Shown here piece after piece: positions 1 through 8,986 of a stretch of 42,453 nucleotides of DNA (its first letter is position 1; each line of letters opens with the position of its first letter). The notes below the pieces were generated by a model. The model saw only the letters and a list, made by a program, of their open reading frames with translations. It searched no databases and had not been told where the DNA came from. The translations under genes were made by a program, and so were the position numbers. The stretch is from assembly GCA_024403035.1 (NCBI GenBank), contig JAKSSP010000005.1:88176-130628 (forward strand), in the 5' to 3' direction. This DNA comes from Mogibacterium sp. (GTDB lineage: Bacteria; Bacillota; Clostridia; Peptostreptococcales; Anaerovoracaceae).

Positions 1-382
1 CAAACAACTCATGATCCCGCGTTATGAAGTAATCGCAATCGCTTTCGACAGCACCCTGTATCTGAAGAGCATCTTCAAGATCGGATGTGTATCCTGAGGC
101 GATTGCTTTTTCTATGTTTTCGCCGGAGACAGGCACGACCTTACATAATGCGCATAGATTCTGAATAAGCAAGTTCCTCTCTGCGGCAGTAAACTCTTTT
201 CTGAGCACATAAAACAGATTTGTCAGAGAGTGAGCCGCTATGTGAAGACTTAGCCTGAGGTCCATTGACGAATCAAAAATGTGCTCTATTGCAAGGGCTT
301 CATCTGTCCTGAACAGTACATAGTCCATAAGTATGTTTGTATCCAGAAAAACCCTTGGGATGTTATCTGCCGAATCTTTCAT
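1..382 (-). CDS. PIN-domain ribonuclease toxin (VapC-like), 3' end outside window
   Basis: Translating the minus strand from the ATG at 380-382 gives a frame that stays open to the window edge (127 codons). It begins MKDSADNIP and continues VFLDTNILMDYV; the first conserved acidic residue of a PIN nuclease is in the LDTN motif. A second region near the window edge reads DCDYFITRDHEL, typical of the later PIN acidic motif (ADxxxTxD). PIN proteins of this kind are Mg2+-dependent RNases that act as toxins. The start codon lies inside the last codons of the upstream antitoxin gene (20-nt overlap, different frame), which suggests translational coupling. The region is more AT-rich than the genes to the right. 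The C-terminus is missing, so completeness cannot be judged. Confidence 0.8.
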   Translation of the reverse strand, partial: MKDSADNIPRVFLDTNILMDYVLFRTDEALAIEHIFDSSMDLRLSLHIAAHSLTNLFYVLRKEFTAAERNLLIQNLCALCKVVPVSGENIEKAIASGYTSDLEDALQIQGAVESDCDYFITRDHELF

Positions 383-638
383 CTAAATATTCATCCCTTT
401 CTTTTCTGTAGTCATCACTTATGCTGACAGCAGAACCCTTGTGAGCATTTCTTATTGCTTTCAAAGTCTCCAGATGCTTTCTTCTGACATCAGCCGAATC
501 ATCTTTACGAATGATGATCGCGCCGTCTTCGACGCTGATCTCGACCGCGTCATTCACCTCAAGCATAGCTTCTTTTAGCAGCTTTTTCGGGATGTACAAA
601 CCCTGGCTGTTTCCCCAGGCTCTTATGTTTGTAGTCAT
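363..638 (-). CDS. AbrB/MazE-type antitoxin
   Basis: This 91-residue protein starts MTTNIRAWGNSQGLYIPKK, the swapped-hairpin DNA-binding fold of AbrB/MazE/VapB antitoxins (WGNSQGLRIPK signature in about the first 20 residues, then VEISVEDGAIIIRK). The charged C-terminal half (about residues 50-91) would wrap around the toxin. It overlaps the PIN-domain gene downstream, so the two form a type II toxin-antitoxin unit in which the antitoxin neutralises the nuclease and represses its own promoter. Upstream, between this gene and the divergent mnmG, lie two copies of an 8-bp palindrome that are the likely operator. Confidence 0.85.
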   Translation of the reverse strand: MTTNIRAWGNSQGLYIPKKLLKEAMLEVNDAVEISVEDGAIIIRKDDSADVRRKHLETLKAIRNAHKGSAVSISDDYRKERDEYLDERFGR

Positions 639-660
639 GATAAAGACTCCTTAGGTCTAT

Positions 661-681
661 GTATATACATTTAGTATATAC
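661..681. promoter_or_regulatory. Probable antitoxin operator: two GTATATAC palindromes
   Basis: GTATATAC occurs at 661-668 and again at 674-681, each copy a perfect palindrome, with centres 13 bp apart. They lie 22 bp upstream of the antitoxin start and between the divergent antitoxin and mnmG genes. AbrB/VapB antitoxins normally bind repeated palindromes over their own promoter, so this is the expected autoregulation site. TATA-rich hexamers inside it could serve as a -10 for the minus strand. Binding is inferred. Confidence 0.55.
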
Positions 682-738
682 ACTATATCCCAAACATTAT
701 TTCTGTCAAGCCCGCAAATGTGTTAGAATACTGCCGTA

Positions 739-2667
739 ATGGAAAAGAAAAGCAGCAAGTACGAAATAATCGTAATCGGAGCCGGTCACGCGGGATGCGA
801 GGCCGGTCTTGTTTGCGCACGCCTTGGCATGAAGACCGCGATGTTCTGTACGGACATCGAGTCAGTCGCCATGATGCCGTGCAACCCGTCCATCGGAGGA
901 ACAGGCAAGGGACATCTGGTCCGTGAGGTGGACGCGCTTGGCGGAGAGATGGGCCTCAACATCGACAAGACCTTTATTCAGTCCAAGATGCTGAACACTT
1001 CCAAGGGACCTGCAGTCCATTCTCTCAGAGCCCAGGCAGACAAAGAGAAGTATCATCAGGCCATGCTTGCAACCATAAGGGAGCAGGAAAACCTCGATCT
1101 GATCGAGGGCGAAGTGACAGAGCTTCTTGTGGATAACTTTGACAAAAATGCAAAAGGGAGTGATGGTCGCCCGCGCAAAATCAAGGGAGTCAGGTCTTCG
1201 GACGGCAGTGGGTATACATGCGACGCGGCCATAATCTGCACCGGGACATTCCTTGCCGGCAGGATATTCATTGGGGACTACGTCAAGATATCCGGACCTG
1301 CAGGACTCAGACCGGCTACAAAGCTTGGTGAGAATCTCAAAGAACTTGGATTCCCTATCCGCAGGTTCAAGACAGGGACTCCTGCGCGCATGCACAAGGA
1401 CACCCTGAACTACGACGCGATGAAAGAACAGCTTGGCGACGAGAAGATAGTGCCGTTCAGCTTCATGAACGAAGACAAGACCTTTGATATCGATCAGATA
1501 AGCTGCTGGCTTTCATATACAAACGAGATAACACACAAGATCATTCTTGATAATATAGAAAAATCGGCAATGTACTCCGGAAACATAGTCGGAGTAGGGC
1601 CAAGATACTGTCCGTCAATCGAGGACAAAGTTTCGCGTTTCAAGGACAGAAATAGACACCAGTTATTCGTAGAGCCTGAGGGCACGGACACGGATCTTAT
1701 GTATATACAGGGCATGAGCTCGAGCCTTCCGGAAGACGTGCAGCACGCCTTCTACGCTACCATTCCGGGGCTTGAACACGCTGAAATCCTAAGCCCTGCT
1801 TATGCAATCGAATACGACTGCGCCGATCCTCTTGCTCTGAAGCCCAGCCTTGAAAGCAAGATCGTTGATGGCCTTTTCTGTGCAGGTCAGTTCAACGGAA
1901 GCTCGGGATACGAAGAGGCCGCGGCACAGGGACTTATCGCGGGCATCAATGCCGCATCCAAGCTTAAGGGGAAAGAACCGCTGGTGCTCAGACGCGACCA
2001 GGCGTATATAGGCGTCCTCATCGACGACCTTGTCACCAAGGGGACAAATGAGCCGTACAGAATAATGACTTCAAGGGCTGAGTACAGACTTCTGCTGAGG
2101 CAGGACAATGCCGACAGAAGACTGACGGAGATCGGTTACAAATACGGGACGGTCACTGAGGAGAGATATCAGAGGTATCTTCAGAAGAAGGCGCATGTCG
2201 ACTCAGAGATCGAAAGACTCAGAAGCAAGAGGACAGACATAACAAGCTTCAGGGAGTTCCTCCTGAGGCATGAGTCGGCGGAAGTAAGCGATGACGTCGC
2301 AAACCAGACTTTTGCTGAAGCATTGAGAAGGCCTGCCATCTTCTATGAAGATCTCGCCGAGATCGATGATGAGACCAGGCCGGCGCTGACAGAGAACGAG
2401 AAGACCGAAGTTGAGGTCATGCTCAAATATGATGGATATATACAGAAGCAGATCAATGAAGTCGAGAAGATGATAAGCCTTGAGGACAAGAAGCTCAGCG
2501 AAAACCTCGACTACAATTCCATCGGAGGCCTGAGGCTTGAGGCCAGACAGAAACTGACAGCCATAAAGCCTATGACAGTGGGCCAGGCAAGCCGCATATC
2601 TGGAGTGTCTCCTGCGGATATAAATGTACTGCTCGTATATCTTGAAAAGGAAATGCGTTCAAAATGA
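739..2667 (+). CDS. mnmG: tRNA uridine-5-carboxymethylaminomethyl modification enzyme MnmG (GidA)
   Basis: This 642-residue protein has the usual MnmG length. With MnmE it builds the 5-carboxymethylaminomethyl group on wobble uridine 34 of several tRNAs, using FAD, NADH and methylene-THF. The N-terminus carries the FAD-binding Rossmann motif [12 protein letters not shown], followed by the family signatures [22 protein letters not shown] and, later, the [10 protein letters not shown] region and the [16 protein letters not shown] block. The C-terminal helical domain that contacts MnmE is complete. No strong Shine-Dalgarno precedes the ATG, but the family start fits. The rsmG start overlaps its stop (ATGA). 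In most relatives mnmE sits just upstream; here a toxin-antitoxin pair is there instead, and mnmE is not in the window. Confidence 0.97.
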   Translation: MEKKSSKYEIIVIGAGHAGCEAGLVCARLGMKTAMFCTDIESVAMMPCNPSIGGTGKGHLVREVDALGGEMGLNIDKTFIQSKMLNTSKGPAVHSLRAQADKEKYHQAMLATIREQENLDLIEGEVTELLVDNFDKNAKGSDGRPRKIKGVRSSDGSGYTCDAAIICTGTFLAGRIFIGDYVKISGPAGLRPATKLGENLKELGFPIRRFKTGTPARMHKDTLNYDAMKEQLGDEKIVPFSFMNEDKTFDIDQISCWLSYTNEITHKIILDNIEKSAMYSGNIVGVGPRYCPSIEDKVSRFKDRNRHQLFVEPEGTDTDLMYIQGMSSSLPEDVQHAFYATIPGLEHAEILSPAYAIEYDCADPLALKPSLESKIVDGLFCAGQFNGSSGYEEAAAQGLIAGINAASKLKGKEPLVLRRDQAYIGVLIDDLVTKGTNEPYRIMTSRAEYRLLLRQDNADRRLTEIGYKYGTVTEERYQRYLQKKAHVDSEIERLRSKRTDITSFREFLLRHESAEVSDDVANQTFAEALRRPAIFYEDLAEIDDETRPALTENEKTEVEVMLKYDGYIQKQINEVEKMISLEDKKLSENLDYNSIGGLRLEARQKLTAIKPMTVGQASRISGVSPADINVLLVYLEKEMRSK

Positions 2668-3311
2668 CAGATCTCATTATAAAAGAACTGAAAGAAAAAT
2701 ATGGAGAAAGCACCGCGGACAAGCTGCTTTCCTATCTTGACATGGTCCTTGAAAGGAACGAGCATATCAACCTGACTGCTGTCAGAGACAGAGATGAGGC
2801 TATAGTAAAGCACGTCCTTGATTCGTTCGCCATATGCGATCTGCCTGAATACAAAGCGGCAAAGACCGTTATAGATGTTGGCACGGGCGCGGGCTTTCCG
2901 GGCGCCCTTCTTGCCATAGTGAGCCCGGAAAAAGAATTCACCCTTCTCGATTCCACTTTAAAGAGACTCAGAGTCATAGATGAATTCGCAGAGGCTTTGG
3001 GCATCTCTAATCTTAAGACCGTTCACGCAAGAGCTGAAGAGATAAACCGCAAGCCGGAATACAGCGGAGCGTACGACCTTTGCGTATCCAGGGCTGTTGC
3101 CAATCTAGATACCCTTTCCAAATGGTGTCTGCCTTTCGTCAGAAAAGGAGGCAGCTTCATAGCATATAAAGGCGAGAACTATAACGAAGAGCTTGAGGGA
3201 GCGAACAAAACCCTCAGAAAGCTCGGAGGAAAGCTCGACAGAGTCGAAACCTATCCAGGTGAACCGGAGGATATATCCGGACACGTCTTGCTGATCATTT
3301 CAAAGAAATAA
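2664..3311 (+). CDS. rsmG: 16S rRNA (guanine527-N7)-methyltransferase RsmG (GidB)
   Basis: This 215-residue SAM-dependent methyltransferase makes m7G527 in the 530 loop of 16S rRNA; loss gives low-level streptomycin resistance in other bacteria. The SAM-binding motif I is [12 protein letters not shown], followed by [15 protein letters not shown] and the [15 protein letters not shown] block with the conserved SRA. Its start overlaps the mnmG stop by 4 nt, so the two are translationally coupled. The stop codon is followed at once by a parS site. Confidence 0.96.
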   Translation: MTDLIIKELKEKYGESTADKLLSYLDMVLERNEHINLTAVRDRDEAIVKHVLDSFAICDLPEYKAAKTVIDVGTGAGFPGALLAIVSPEKEFTLLDSTLKRLRVIDEFAEALGISNLKTVHARAEEINRKPEYSGAYDLCVSRAVANLDTLSKWCLPFVRKGGSFIAYKGENYNEELEGANKTLRKLGGKLDRVETYPGEPEDISGHVLLIISKK

Positions 3312-3327
3312 TGTTTCATGTGAAACA
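3312..3327. promoter_or_regulatory. parS centromere site 1
   Basis: TGTTTCATGTGAAACA differs from the bacterial parS consensus TGTTNCACGTGAAACA at one position (T for C at position 8). It starts directly after the rsmG stop codon. ParB loads at such sites and spreads, and ParA then segregates the origin region. Confidence 0.85.
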
Positions 3328-3337
3328 TTCCTGCGAT

Positions 3338-3353
3338 TGTTCCACGTGAAACA
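3338..3353. promoter_or_regulatory. parS centromere site 2
   Basis: TGTTCCACGTGAAACA matches the parS consensus at every position. It lies 10 bp after the first site, on the same face as a tandem pair, and about 240 bp upstream of parA. This supports an origin-proximal location for the region. Confidence 0.93.
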
Positions 3354-3595
3354 TTCTAAAAATTTTCTTGTAATCATTAACCGTAGCAAGAAATCCCAAT
3401 CTGTCCACCCAACTATATATTGTGGTCGACTCGATCCAGAGACACAATTTGCATATTGCATTTATTAAAGGCCACCAAAATCCCCAAATCTTCACAAAAA
3501 CAGCACCATATAAAGTAGAAAAACTCAGCACTGTTGAAGTATAATACACGAAAGTGTTTAATCGGGAACTATGTCCCGCAGGAGGTAATAAATAA
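3354..3595 (+). promoter_or_regulatory. AT-rich intergenic region with probable parAB promoter and small hairpins
   Basis: No gene is seen in this 242-bp stretch between parS and parA. A perfect TATAAT lies at 3540-3545, without a convincing -35 at 17 bp. Just downstream are ACAC-GAAA-GTGT (3546-3557, a GNRA-capped 4-bp hairpin) and CGGGA/TCCCG (3563-3567 and 3574-3578). The second ends right before the ribosome-binding site GGAGGT at 3581-3586. The hairpins may tune translation of parA; this is inference. Confidence 0.4.
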
Positions 3596-4390
3596 ATGGG
3601 CAAGGCAATTGCTATTTTCAATCAGAAAGGCGGTGTCGGCAAAACCACTACGAACATCAATCTTGCTGCGTGCCTGGCGCGCAGGGGAAAGAAAGTTCTG
3701 ATGGTCGACATCGATCCTCAGGGAAATACTACCAGCGGCATCGGCATCCGTAAGAGGACCCTCAAGACCACGCTCTATGACGCGCTCATAGACACCGAGT
3801 TCGACGTACACAAAGCGATATTGCCGACTTATACGGAGAACCTTTTCCTCATACCGGCAAGCGTAGATCTTGCGGGAGCGGAGGTAGAACTCGCACAGCT
3901 TGAAGGCCGCGAGGGCAGACTCAAGAGGGTAATCGATTCAGTCAGAGACGAGTACGACTTCATACTTGTTGACTGCCCTCCTTCGCTTGGAATACTCACG
4001 ATCAATTCGCTCACAGCCGTGAACAGCGTGCTGATCCCTATACAGTGCGAATTCTACGCCCTTGAAGGAGTGAGCCAGCTTATAAGCACAATTGAGAAGG
4101 TCAAGGAAAGATTGAATCCGGGTCTTTACATAGACGGGGTCATCCTGAGCATGTTTGACGGAAGGAACAACCTTTCGCATGCGGTCGTTCAGGACGTAAG
4201 GAATTTCTTCGGACCGGCAATGTACGATACCATAATCCCTCGCAACGTAAGACTTGCTGAGGCGCCAAGCTACGGCAAGGCGATCCAGGACTACGATCCT
4301 AATGCTCAGGGAGCGAAGGCATACCAGGAGTTTACAAAGGAATTCCTGGCCAGAGAGAGAGCAAGAAAGAGAGCAAAGAAGAATGGCTAA
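3596..4390 (+). CDS. parA: Chromosome-partitioning ATPase ParA (Soj)
   Basis: This 264-residue Walker-type ATPase moves ParB-parS complexes over the nucleoid. The deviant Walker A motif KGGVGKTT is at residues 11-18, preceded by IAIFNQ. The DIDPQGNTTSG motif (Walker A' region) and VDCPPSLGILT (Walker B) follow, then the PIQCEFYALEG block. The C-terminus is Arg/Lys rich, as in other Soj proteins that bind non-specific DNA. A strong GGAGGT lies 9 nt before the ATG. The stop overlaps the parB start by 8 nt. Lack of a long N-terminal HTH extension fits a chromosomal rather than plasmid type. Confidence 0.96.
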   Translation: MGKAIAIFNQKGGVGKTTTNINLAACLARRGKKVLMVDIDPQGNTTSGIGIRKRTLKTTLYDALIDTEFDVHKAILPTYTENLFLIPASVDLAGAEVELAQLEGREGRLKRVIDSVRDEYDFILVDCPPSLGILTINSLTAVNSVLIPIQCEFYALEGVSQLISTIEKVKERLNPGLYIDGVILSMFDGRNNLSHAVVQDVRNFFGPAMYDTIIPRNVRLAEAPSYGKAIQDYDPNAQGAKAYQEFTKEFLARERARKRAKKNG

Positions 4391-5342
4391 GACTAAAGGT
4401 CTCGGAAGGGGTCTTGACGCGCTCTTCGCGGACGCCGCCCCTATTGCCGAAGAAGATAGAGATACCGCGCCTTTAGCCGGATCGAAAAAGAAACCTGCTC
4501 TGAAAAAAGCGGACGCATCCGCGGACAGCGAAGACAGGATCCTTTACATCGACATAAATGATATCAGGCCTAACAGCGCCCAGCCGCGCCACGTCTTTGA
4601 CGAGGACAAACTGGCTGAACTCGCCAGATCCATAAACACCAACGGCGTCATCCAGCCGCTCATCGTAAGAGAGAGCAACAACGGCTATGAGCTGGTAGCA
4701 GGTGAAAGAAGATGGCGCGCCTCCAGACAGGCAGGCCTCAAGACGGTCCCGTGCATCGTCAGAAATTTCGATGACAAGCAGAACGCGATCGTCGCCATCA
4801 TCGAGAACATGCAGCGCGAGGACCTCAACCCTATAGAAGAGGCCTTGGGACTCAAGTCGATGACTGAGAAATACGGTTTCACGCAGGAGCAGGTATCCGC
4901 CTCGCTCGGCAGGAGCCGTACATATATCACGAACAGCATAAGATTGCTGAAGCTCCCGCCGGAGATACAGCAGTACGTGTCAAGCGGACAAATGTCCGCG
5001 GCTCACGGAAGAACGATCATCAACATCCCGGACAAGGCCAAGCAGAGAGAGATCGCGGATAAGATCATCCGCAACGATCTTTCCGTAAGAGCCACCGAGA
5101 GACTGGCCGAGAAGGTCAAGGATGAGCTTAGACCTGAGCGCAAGAAGCGCAAAAAGAAGGTCACTGAAGAAGACACAGCAAGGGCTGCAGAGATAGCGGC
5201 CGTTGAAAAAGAACTCATGACGCTGACAGGCACAAAGGTGCATATTGCCGGCGATGAGAACAAGGGAAAAATAGAACTCGAATATTACAGCCTCGAAGAA
5301 CTCAACAGACTTATAGACGCCCTGAGAGACGCCTTCAAGTAA
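4383..5342 (+). CDS. parB: Chromosome-partitioning protein ParB (Spo0J)
   Basis: The frame is open further upstream, but the family N-terminus MAKTKGLGRGLDALF fixes the start at 4383, inside the end of parA, giving 319 residues. The CTP-binding ParB/Srx domain shows GERRWRAS (about residues 108-115) and ENMQREDLNPIEEA. A helix-turn-helix domain (TQEQVSASLGRSRTYITNSIRLL) follows and would read parS. The C-terminal dimerisation domain is preceded by a lysine/arginine-rich hinge (RPERKKRKKK). ParB acts on the two parS sites less than 1.1 kb upstream. Confidence 0.96.
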   Translation: MAKTKGLGRGLDALFADAAPIAEEDRDTAPLAGSKKKPALKKADASADSEDRILYIDINDIRPNSAQPRHVFDEDKLAELARSINTNGVIQPLIVRESNNGYELVAGERRWRASRQAGLKTVPCIVRNFDDKQNAIVAIIENMQREDLNPIEEALGLKSMTEKYGFTQEQVSASLGRSRTYITNSIRLLKLPPEIQQYVSSGQMSAAHGRTIINIPDKAKQREIADKIIRNDLSVRATERLAEKVKDELRPERKKRKKKVTEEDTARAAEIAAVEKELMTLTGTKVHIAGDENKGKIELEYYSLEELNRLIDALRDAFK

Positions 5343-5352
5343 AGGAGATGTC

Positions 5353-7149
5353 ATGGATAATCAATACATCAGGACTCTTCCTATACCGGCCTGTACGGTA
5401 GATCCAAGCGGCAAAATAACAGGAGCCAATCCGCTCATAAAGAACGTATTCGTTTATGAAGACATAACCGGATCCAGTTTCTTCACGCTGACAGGCGTAA
5501 AGCGCGAGCAGCTCATGACCGCAAATAAGGAAGAGATGATCATTGAGCGAAACGGCAAGATGTTCAAGCTCTGGATCAACGAGGAAGCAAAGGATGATGA
5601 AGAAGTAGTCGTGTTCTTTGACGAAGCGACAGCGAGAGAGTCGTTCAGGACCAAACTGGAGAGCGACAAGGCCGCTATCGCGTACATCAACATCGACAAC
5701 TACGACGAGCTGATCGCAAGCGCTCCGGAGGATTACCGCAGAGTCATCCCCGCGCAGATCGACATGCTTGTGCGTAAGTGGGGAGATTCGTTCGAATCGC
5801 CTGTCATCAGCACCGGCGAAGACAGATATGTCATGTACACAAGCCGCGGACGGCTGGAGGCCATGATAGAAAGCAACTTCAGCGTTCTTGACGAAGTGAG
5901 GAACATCGATTCGCAGATCGACTTCCCTGCTTCCATAAGCATCGGCATAGGTAGTTCGGACCTGTCGCTCATAGAATCGACAGAGCTTGCCGAGGCGGCG
6001 CTGGAGCTGGCCCTCGGTCGCGGAGGCGACCAGGCCGTAGTCAAGACAGATGACGGCACCAAGTATTATGGAGGGACCCTGCAGTCGTTCGAAAAGAACA
6101 ACCGCAGCAAGCCGAGAGTCATCGCACACGCGATGAAAGCACTTATAAACGACGCGGACAAGGTGTTCGTCATGGGCCACAAGTGGCCAGATATGGACGC
6201 TTTCGGAGCTGCCATAGGAGCCTGCGCCATATGCAAGTTCCTCGGCAAGGACACGTTCATCGTCATGGACAAGCATAACGAGGCTCTCGACGCGGTCTAC
6301 GATCTGGCGGCCGACACGGATGATTACAGCATCATCAAGAGCGAAAGAGCCCTCAAGGGAGTGACCGACAGATCCCTCCTGATAATCGTCGATACCAACA
6401 GGCCTATGCTGGTCGAAAGTTCTGAACTTGCAGAAGTCTGCAAGACAAGGATCATCATCGACCACCACAGACTGACCGAGGATTCGTATCAGAATTCGGC
6501 CGTGGCATACATCGAAAGCTATGCTTCATCCGCCAGCGAACTTCTGGCCGAGCTGATGCAGCACTTCTCGCAGAAGAGGTTCATCAACAAGCTAGAGGCC
6601 GAGGCGATGCTGGCCGGCATCATGGTCGACTCCAACCACTTCTCGGTAAGGACAGGCGTACGAACATTTGAAGCGGCGTCGTGGCTGAAGCGCGGAGGCG
6701 CAGATACAACAGAGGTCAAGCGCTTCTTCCAGGTAAGCGAAGAGGACTTCAGAGCCAAGTCGACAGCCATCGCGAACGCGGACTTCACCGAGGACGGCAT
6801 AGCATATGCGGTGACCGAAGGAACATCCACAAATACACAGATAATCAACGCTCAGGTCTCAGACGAGCTAATGACGGTCAAAGGCGCAAAGGCAGCCTTC
6901 GTTCTCGGAAGAAACGAGCGCGGCCAGACGATAGTCAGCGCCAGATCGCTTGGAGACATCAACGTACAGTCTCTCATGGAGAAGCTCGGAGGCGGCGGAC
7001 ATTTCACATCGGCGGCAGCACAGACCGACGAACCGCTGGCAGAGGTGCTGGCACGCATCAGGAAGCTGGTCAAGGAGTACCAGGAGCACGAAGAAGAAGA
7101 ACGAAAAGCCAAGCTTTCCAGAACACAGGAAATAGAGCTGATCAGATAG
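5353..7149 (+). CDS. gdpP: GdpP-type cyclic-di-AMP phosphodiesterase lacking the membrane anchor
   Basis: This 598-residue protein has the GdpP domain order: PAS (about 1-90), degenerate GGDEF (about 100-230; YINIDNYDEL and ALGRGGDQAVV), DHH and DHHA1. DHH metal ligands are visible as GHKWPDMD (H276, D280, D282), VDTNRP and DHHRLTE, with the DHHA1 GGGGHFTSAAA motif near the C-terminus. The family hydrolyses c-di-AMP to pApA and so affects potassium, osmotic and cell-wall homeostasis. Typical GdpP proteins begin with two transmembrane helices; none is present here. The ATG lies 10 nt after the parB stop, leaving no room for them, so the enzyme should be cytosolic. rplI and dnaB downstream match the usual GdpP neighbourhood. 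Confidence 0.92.
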   Translation: MDNQYIRTLPIPACTVDPSGKITGANPLIKNVFVYEDITGSSFFTLTGVKREQLMTANKEEMIIERNGKMFKLWINEEAKDDEEVVVFFDEATARESFRTKLESDKAAIAYINIDNYDELIASAPEDYRRVIPAQIDMLVRKWGDSFESPVISTGEDRYVMYTSRGRLEAMIESNFSVLDEVRNIDSQIDFPASISIGIGSSDLSLIESTELAEAALELALGRGGDQAVVKTDDGTKYYGGTLQSFEKNNRSKPRVIAHAMKALINDADKVFVMGHKWPDMDAFGAAIGACAICKFLGKDTFIVMDKHNEALDAVYDLAADTDDYSIIKSERALKGVTDRSLLIIVDTNRPMLVESSELAEVCKTRIIIDHHRLTEDSYQNSAVAYIESYASSASELLAELMQHFSQKRFINKLEAEAMLAGIMVDSNHFSVRTGVRTFEAASWLKRGGADTTEVKRFFQVSEEDFRAKSTAIANADFTEDGIAYAVTEGTSTNTQIINAQVSDELMTVKGAKAAFVLGRNERGQTIVSARSLGDINVQSLMEKLGGGGHFTSAAAQTDEPLAEVLARIRKLVKEYQEHEEEERKAKLSRTQEIELIR

Positions 7150-7170
7150 GGAAAGACAGAGGAAATACAG

Positions 7171-7617
7171 ATGGAAGTCATTTTGAAACAGGACGTAAAG
7201 GGCACGGGTAAGGCAGGGCAGGTAGTCAAGGTCAGCGACGGATATGCCCGCAACAAGCTGATACCGGGCGGTCTCGCAATAGAGGCGACACCGGCAAACA
7301 TGAAGGCTTTTGAAAGAGAAAAGGCAAAGGCTGCAGAGAAGCTGGCTCAGGAAAGAGCAGCGGCTGAAGAATTCAAGGGCAGACTTGAGGACAAGATGGT
7401 AGTCGTCAAGACAAAGGTCGGCGAGAACGGCAGACTCTTTGGCGCCATCACTTCCATGGACATCGCCAATGCCATAAAGGAACAGACCGGAGAAGAGGTC
7501 GACAAGAGAAAGATCGTGCTCAGCAAGCCTATCAAGGACACGGGCGTTGAGACCATTGAGATCAAGCTGTTCCAGGACGTGAGCGCTAAGGTCGTTATCA
7601 AGATAGAGGGCGAGTAG
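7171..7617 (+). CDS. rplI: 50S ribosomal protein L9
   Basis: This 148-residue protein has the classical bL9 length. The N-terminal rRNA-binding domain reads [16 protein letters not shown] and [16 protein letters not shown], matching the family signature. The long connecting helix (about residues 45-75, rich in Lys, Ala and Glu) and the C-terminal domain ([14 protein letters not shown] ... [13 protein letters not shown]) are complete. It lies 21 nt after gdpP and 4 nt before dnaB, a conserved order in Firmicutes. Confidence 0.97.
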   Translation: MEVILKQDVKGTGKAGQVVKVSDGYARNKLIPGGLAIEATPANMKAFEREKAKAAEKLAQERAAAEEFKGRLEDKMVVVKTKVGENGRLFGAITSMDIANAIKEQTGEEVDKRKIVLSKPIKDTGVETIEIKLFQDVSAKVVIKIEGE

Positions 7618-7621
7618 ACGA

Positions 7622-8983
7622 ATGGACGAAGAAAGAAAAGATGTACTTCTGCCGCCGGTAGACATAGACGCTGAGAAAGCGGTGCTGGGATCCATGCTCA
7701 AGAACCAGGATGCCAGGGCCGATGTCAACGCCATACTCAGGGCAGAGGACTTCTACCTCAAAGAGCATCAGGAGATCTTCAGGGCCATGTTCGACATGGA
7801 CCAGAGGGGAACCGGCATCGACATAACAACGGTGTACTCGGCACTCAAGCAGAGGAAGACCGCCGACATGGTCGGAGGCATCACATACCTCAGCAGGCTG
7901 ATGGATGAGGCCATCGTTCCTTCGAATGCCCGTTACTACGCGGAGACCGTCGCGGACAAGTCCAAGATGAGACAGCTGATTACCGAAGCAGAGGCCATCA
8001 GAGACGCGGCTTACTCATCGGAACTCCCGCCTGAGGATATCCTTGACAACGCCGAGCAGCGCATACTCGAGATAGCTCACAAATCGCAGCGCAACAACTA
8101 TGTCGACGTAAACGACGTGCTGTTTGAAAACATCAAGCAGCTGCAGGAGATAGAGCAGAACGGCGGAGAAGAAAGAGGCATACCGACGGGCTTCAGAGAT
8201 GTCGACAGGATACTGGGAGGCTTCCAGAAGACAGACCTTATCATCCTGGCAGCAAGACCTGGTGTAGGCAAGACCGCATGGGCGCTCAACGCCGCGGAAT
8301 ATGCCGCTTCCATCGGCAAGAAGGTCATGGTATTCAGCCTTGAGATGTCCACCAAACAGCTGGGCGAAAGACTCCTTTCCATGACATCCAGCGTTCCCCT
8401 TGAGAATATCCACAAGGGAAGCCTCAGCATGGAGGAGTGGGAAGACCTCTCGGCCGCGCAGGACAGCTTCTACGGGCACGACATGGTCATCGACGAATCG
8501 TCGGTCATCACTCCGCTCGAGATGAAGAACAAATGCCGCCGCTTCAAGCAGGAGAAAGGCGACCTCGACCTGGTCGTCATCGACTATCTGCAGCTGATGA
8601 GCATGGGCGGCTACAGGATAGAGCAGAGAGAAAAGGAGATCGCGGCCATCACAAGATCCATCAAGATCATGGCCAAGGAACTCGACTGCGCGGTGGTACT
8701 GCTGTCGCAGCTCTCCAGAGGACCGGAGCAGCGCGGAGGCGACCACATGCCAAAGCTGTCCGACCTCAGGGATTCCGGAGCGATCGAGCAGGACGCTGAC
8801 GTGGTCATCTTCCTCAAGAGAGACGACTACTACAGCTCGGAAGAAGAACGCGCTAACATCGATGAGAACACAGGTCTCACATGCGCGGTCAACATCGCGA
8901 AGCACAGAAACGGTCCGGTCGGCATAGCCAACCTGACATGGATCCCTAGATACGTAAAATTCGGCAACCTGGCAAGAGAGTAA
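7622..8983 (+). CDS. dnaB: Replicative DNA helicase DnaB (DnaC in Bacillus nomenclature)
   Basis: This 453-residue hexameric 5'-3' helicase works at the replication fork. The N-terminal helical domain (about 1-150) contains PPVDIDAEKAVLGSML. The RecA-like motor has the Walker A AARPGVGKTAWALN (about residue 215), MVFSLEMS, Walker B LVVIDYLQLM and the LSQLSRGPEQR and SDLRDSGAIEQDAD motifs. The helicase must be loaded by a DnaI/DnaC-type loader with DnaB/DnaD remodellers. The next gene encodes an unusual protein combining parts of two of these. Confidence 0.97.
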   Translation: MDEERKDVLLPPVDIDAEKAVLGSMLKNQDARADVNAILRAEDFYLKEHQEIFRAMFDMDQRGTGIDITTVYSALKQRKTADMVGGITYLSRLMDEAIVPSNARYYAETVADKSKMRQLITEAEAIRDAAYSSELPPEDILDNAEQRILEIAHKSQRNNYVDVNDVLFENIKQLQEIEQNGGEERGIPTGFRDVDRILGGFQKTDLIILAARPGVGKTAWALNAAEYAASIGKKVMVFSLEMSTKQLGERLLSMTSSVPLENIHKGSLSMEEWEDLSAAQDSFYGHDMVIDESSVITPLEMKNKCRRFKQEKGDLDLVVIDYLQLMSMGGYRIEQREKEIAAITRSIKIMAKELDCAVVLLSQLSRGPEQRGGDHMPKLSDLRDSGAIEQDADVVIFLKRDDYYSSEEERANIDENTGLTCAVNIAKHRNGPVGIANLTWIPRYVKFGNLARE

Positions 8984-8986
8984 AAC

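Noticed and set aside
4254-4382. 43-codon upstream extension of parB
   Set aside because: It overlaps parA in another frame, lacks similarity to ParB, and the conserved MAKTKGLGRGLDALF start is at 4383.
5335-6468. Long open frame (377 codons) on the minus strand opposite gdpP
   Set aside because: It lies entirely antisense to a protein with clear PAS and DHH motifs, has no family motif of its own and reads as a mirror of biased codons.
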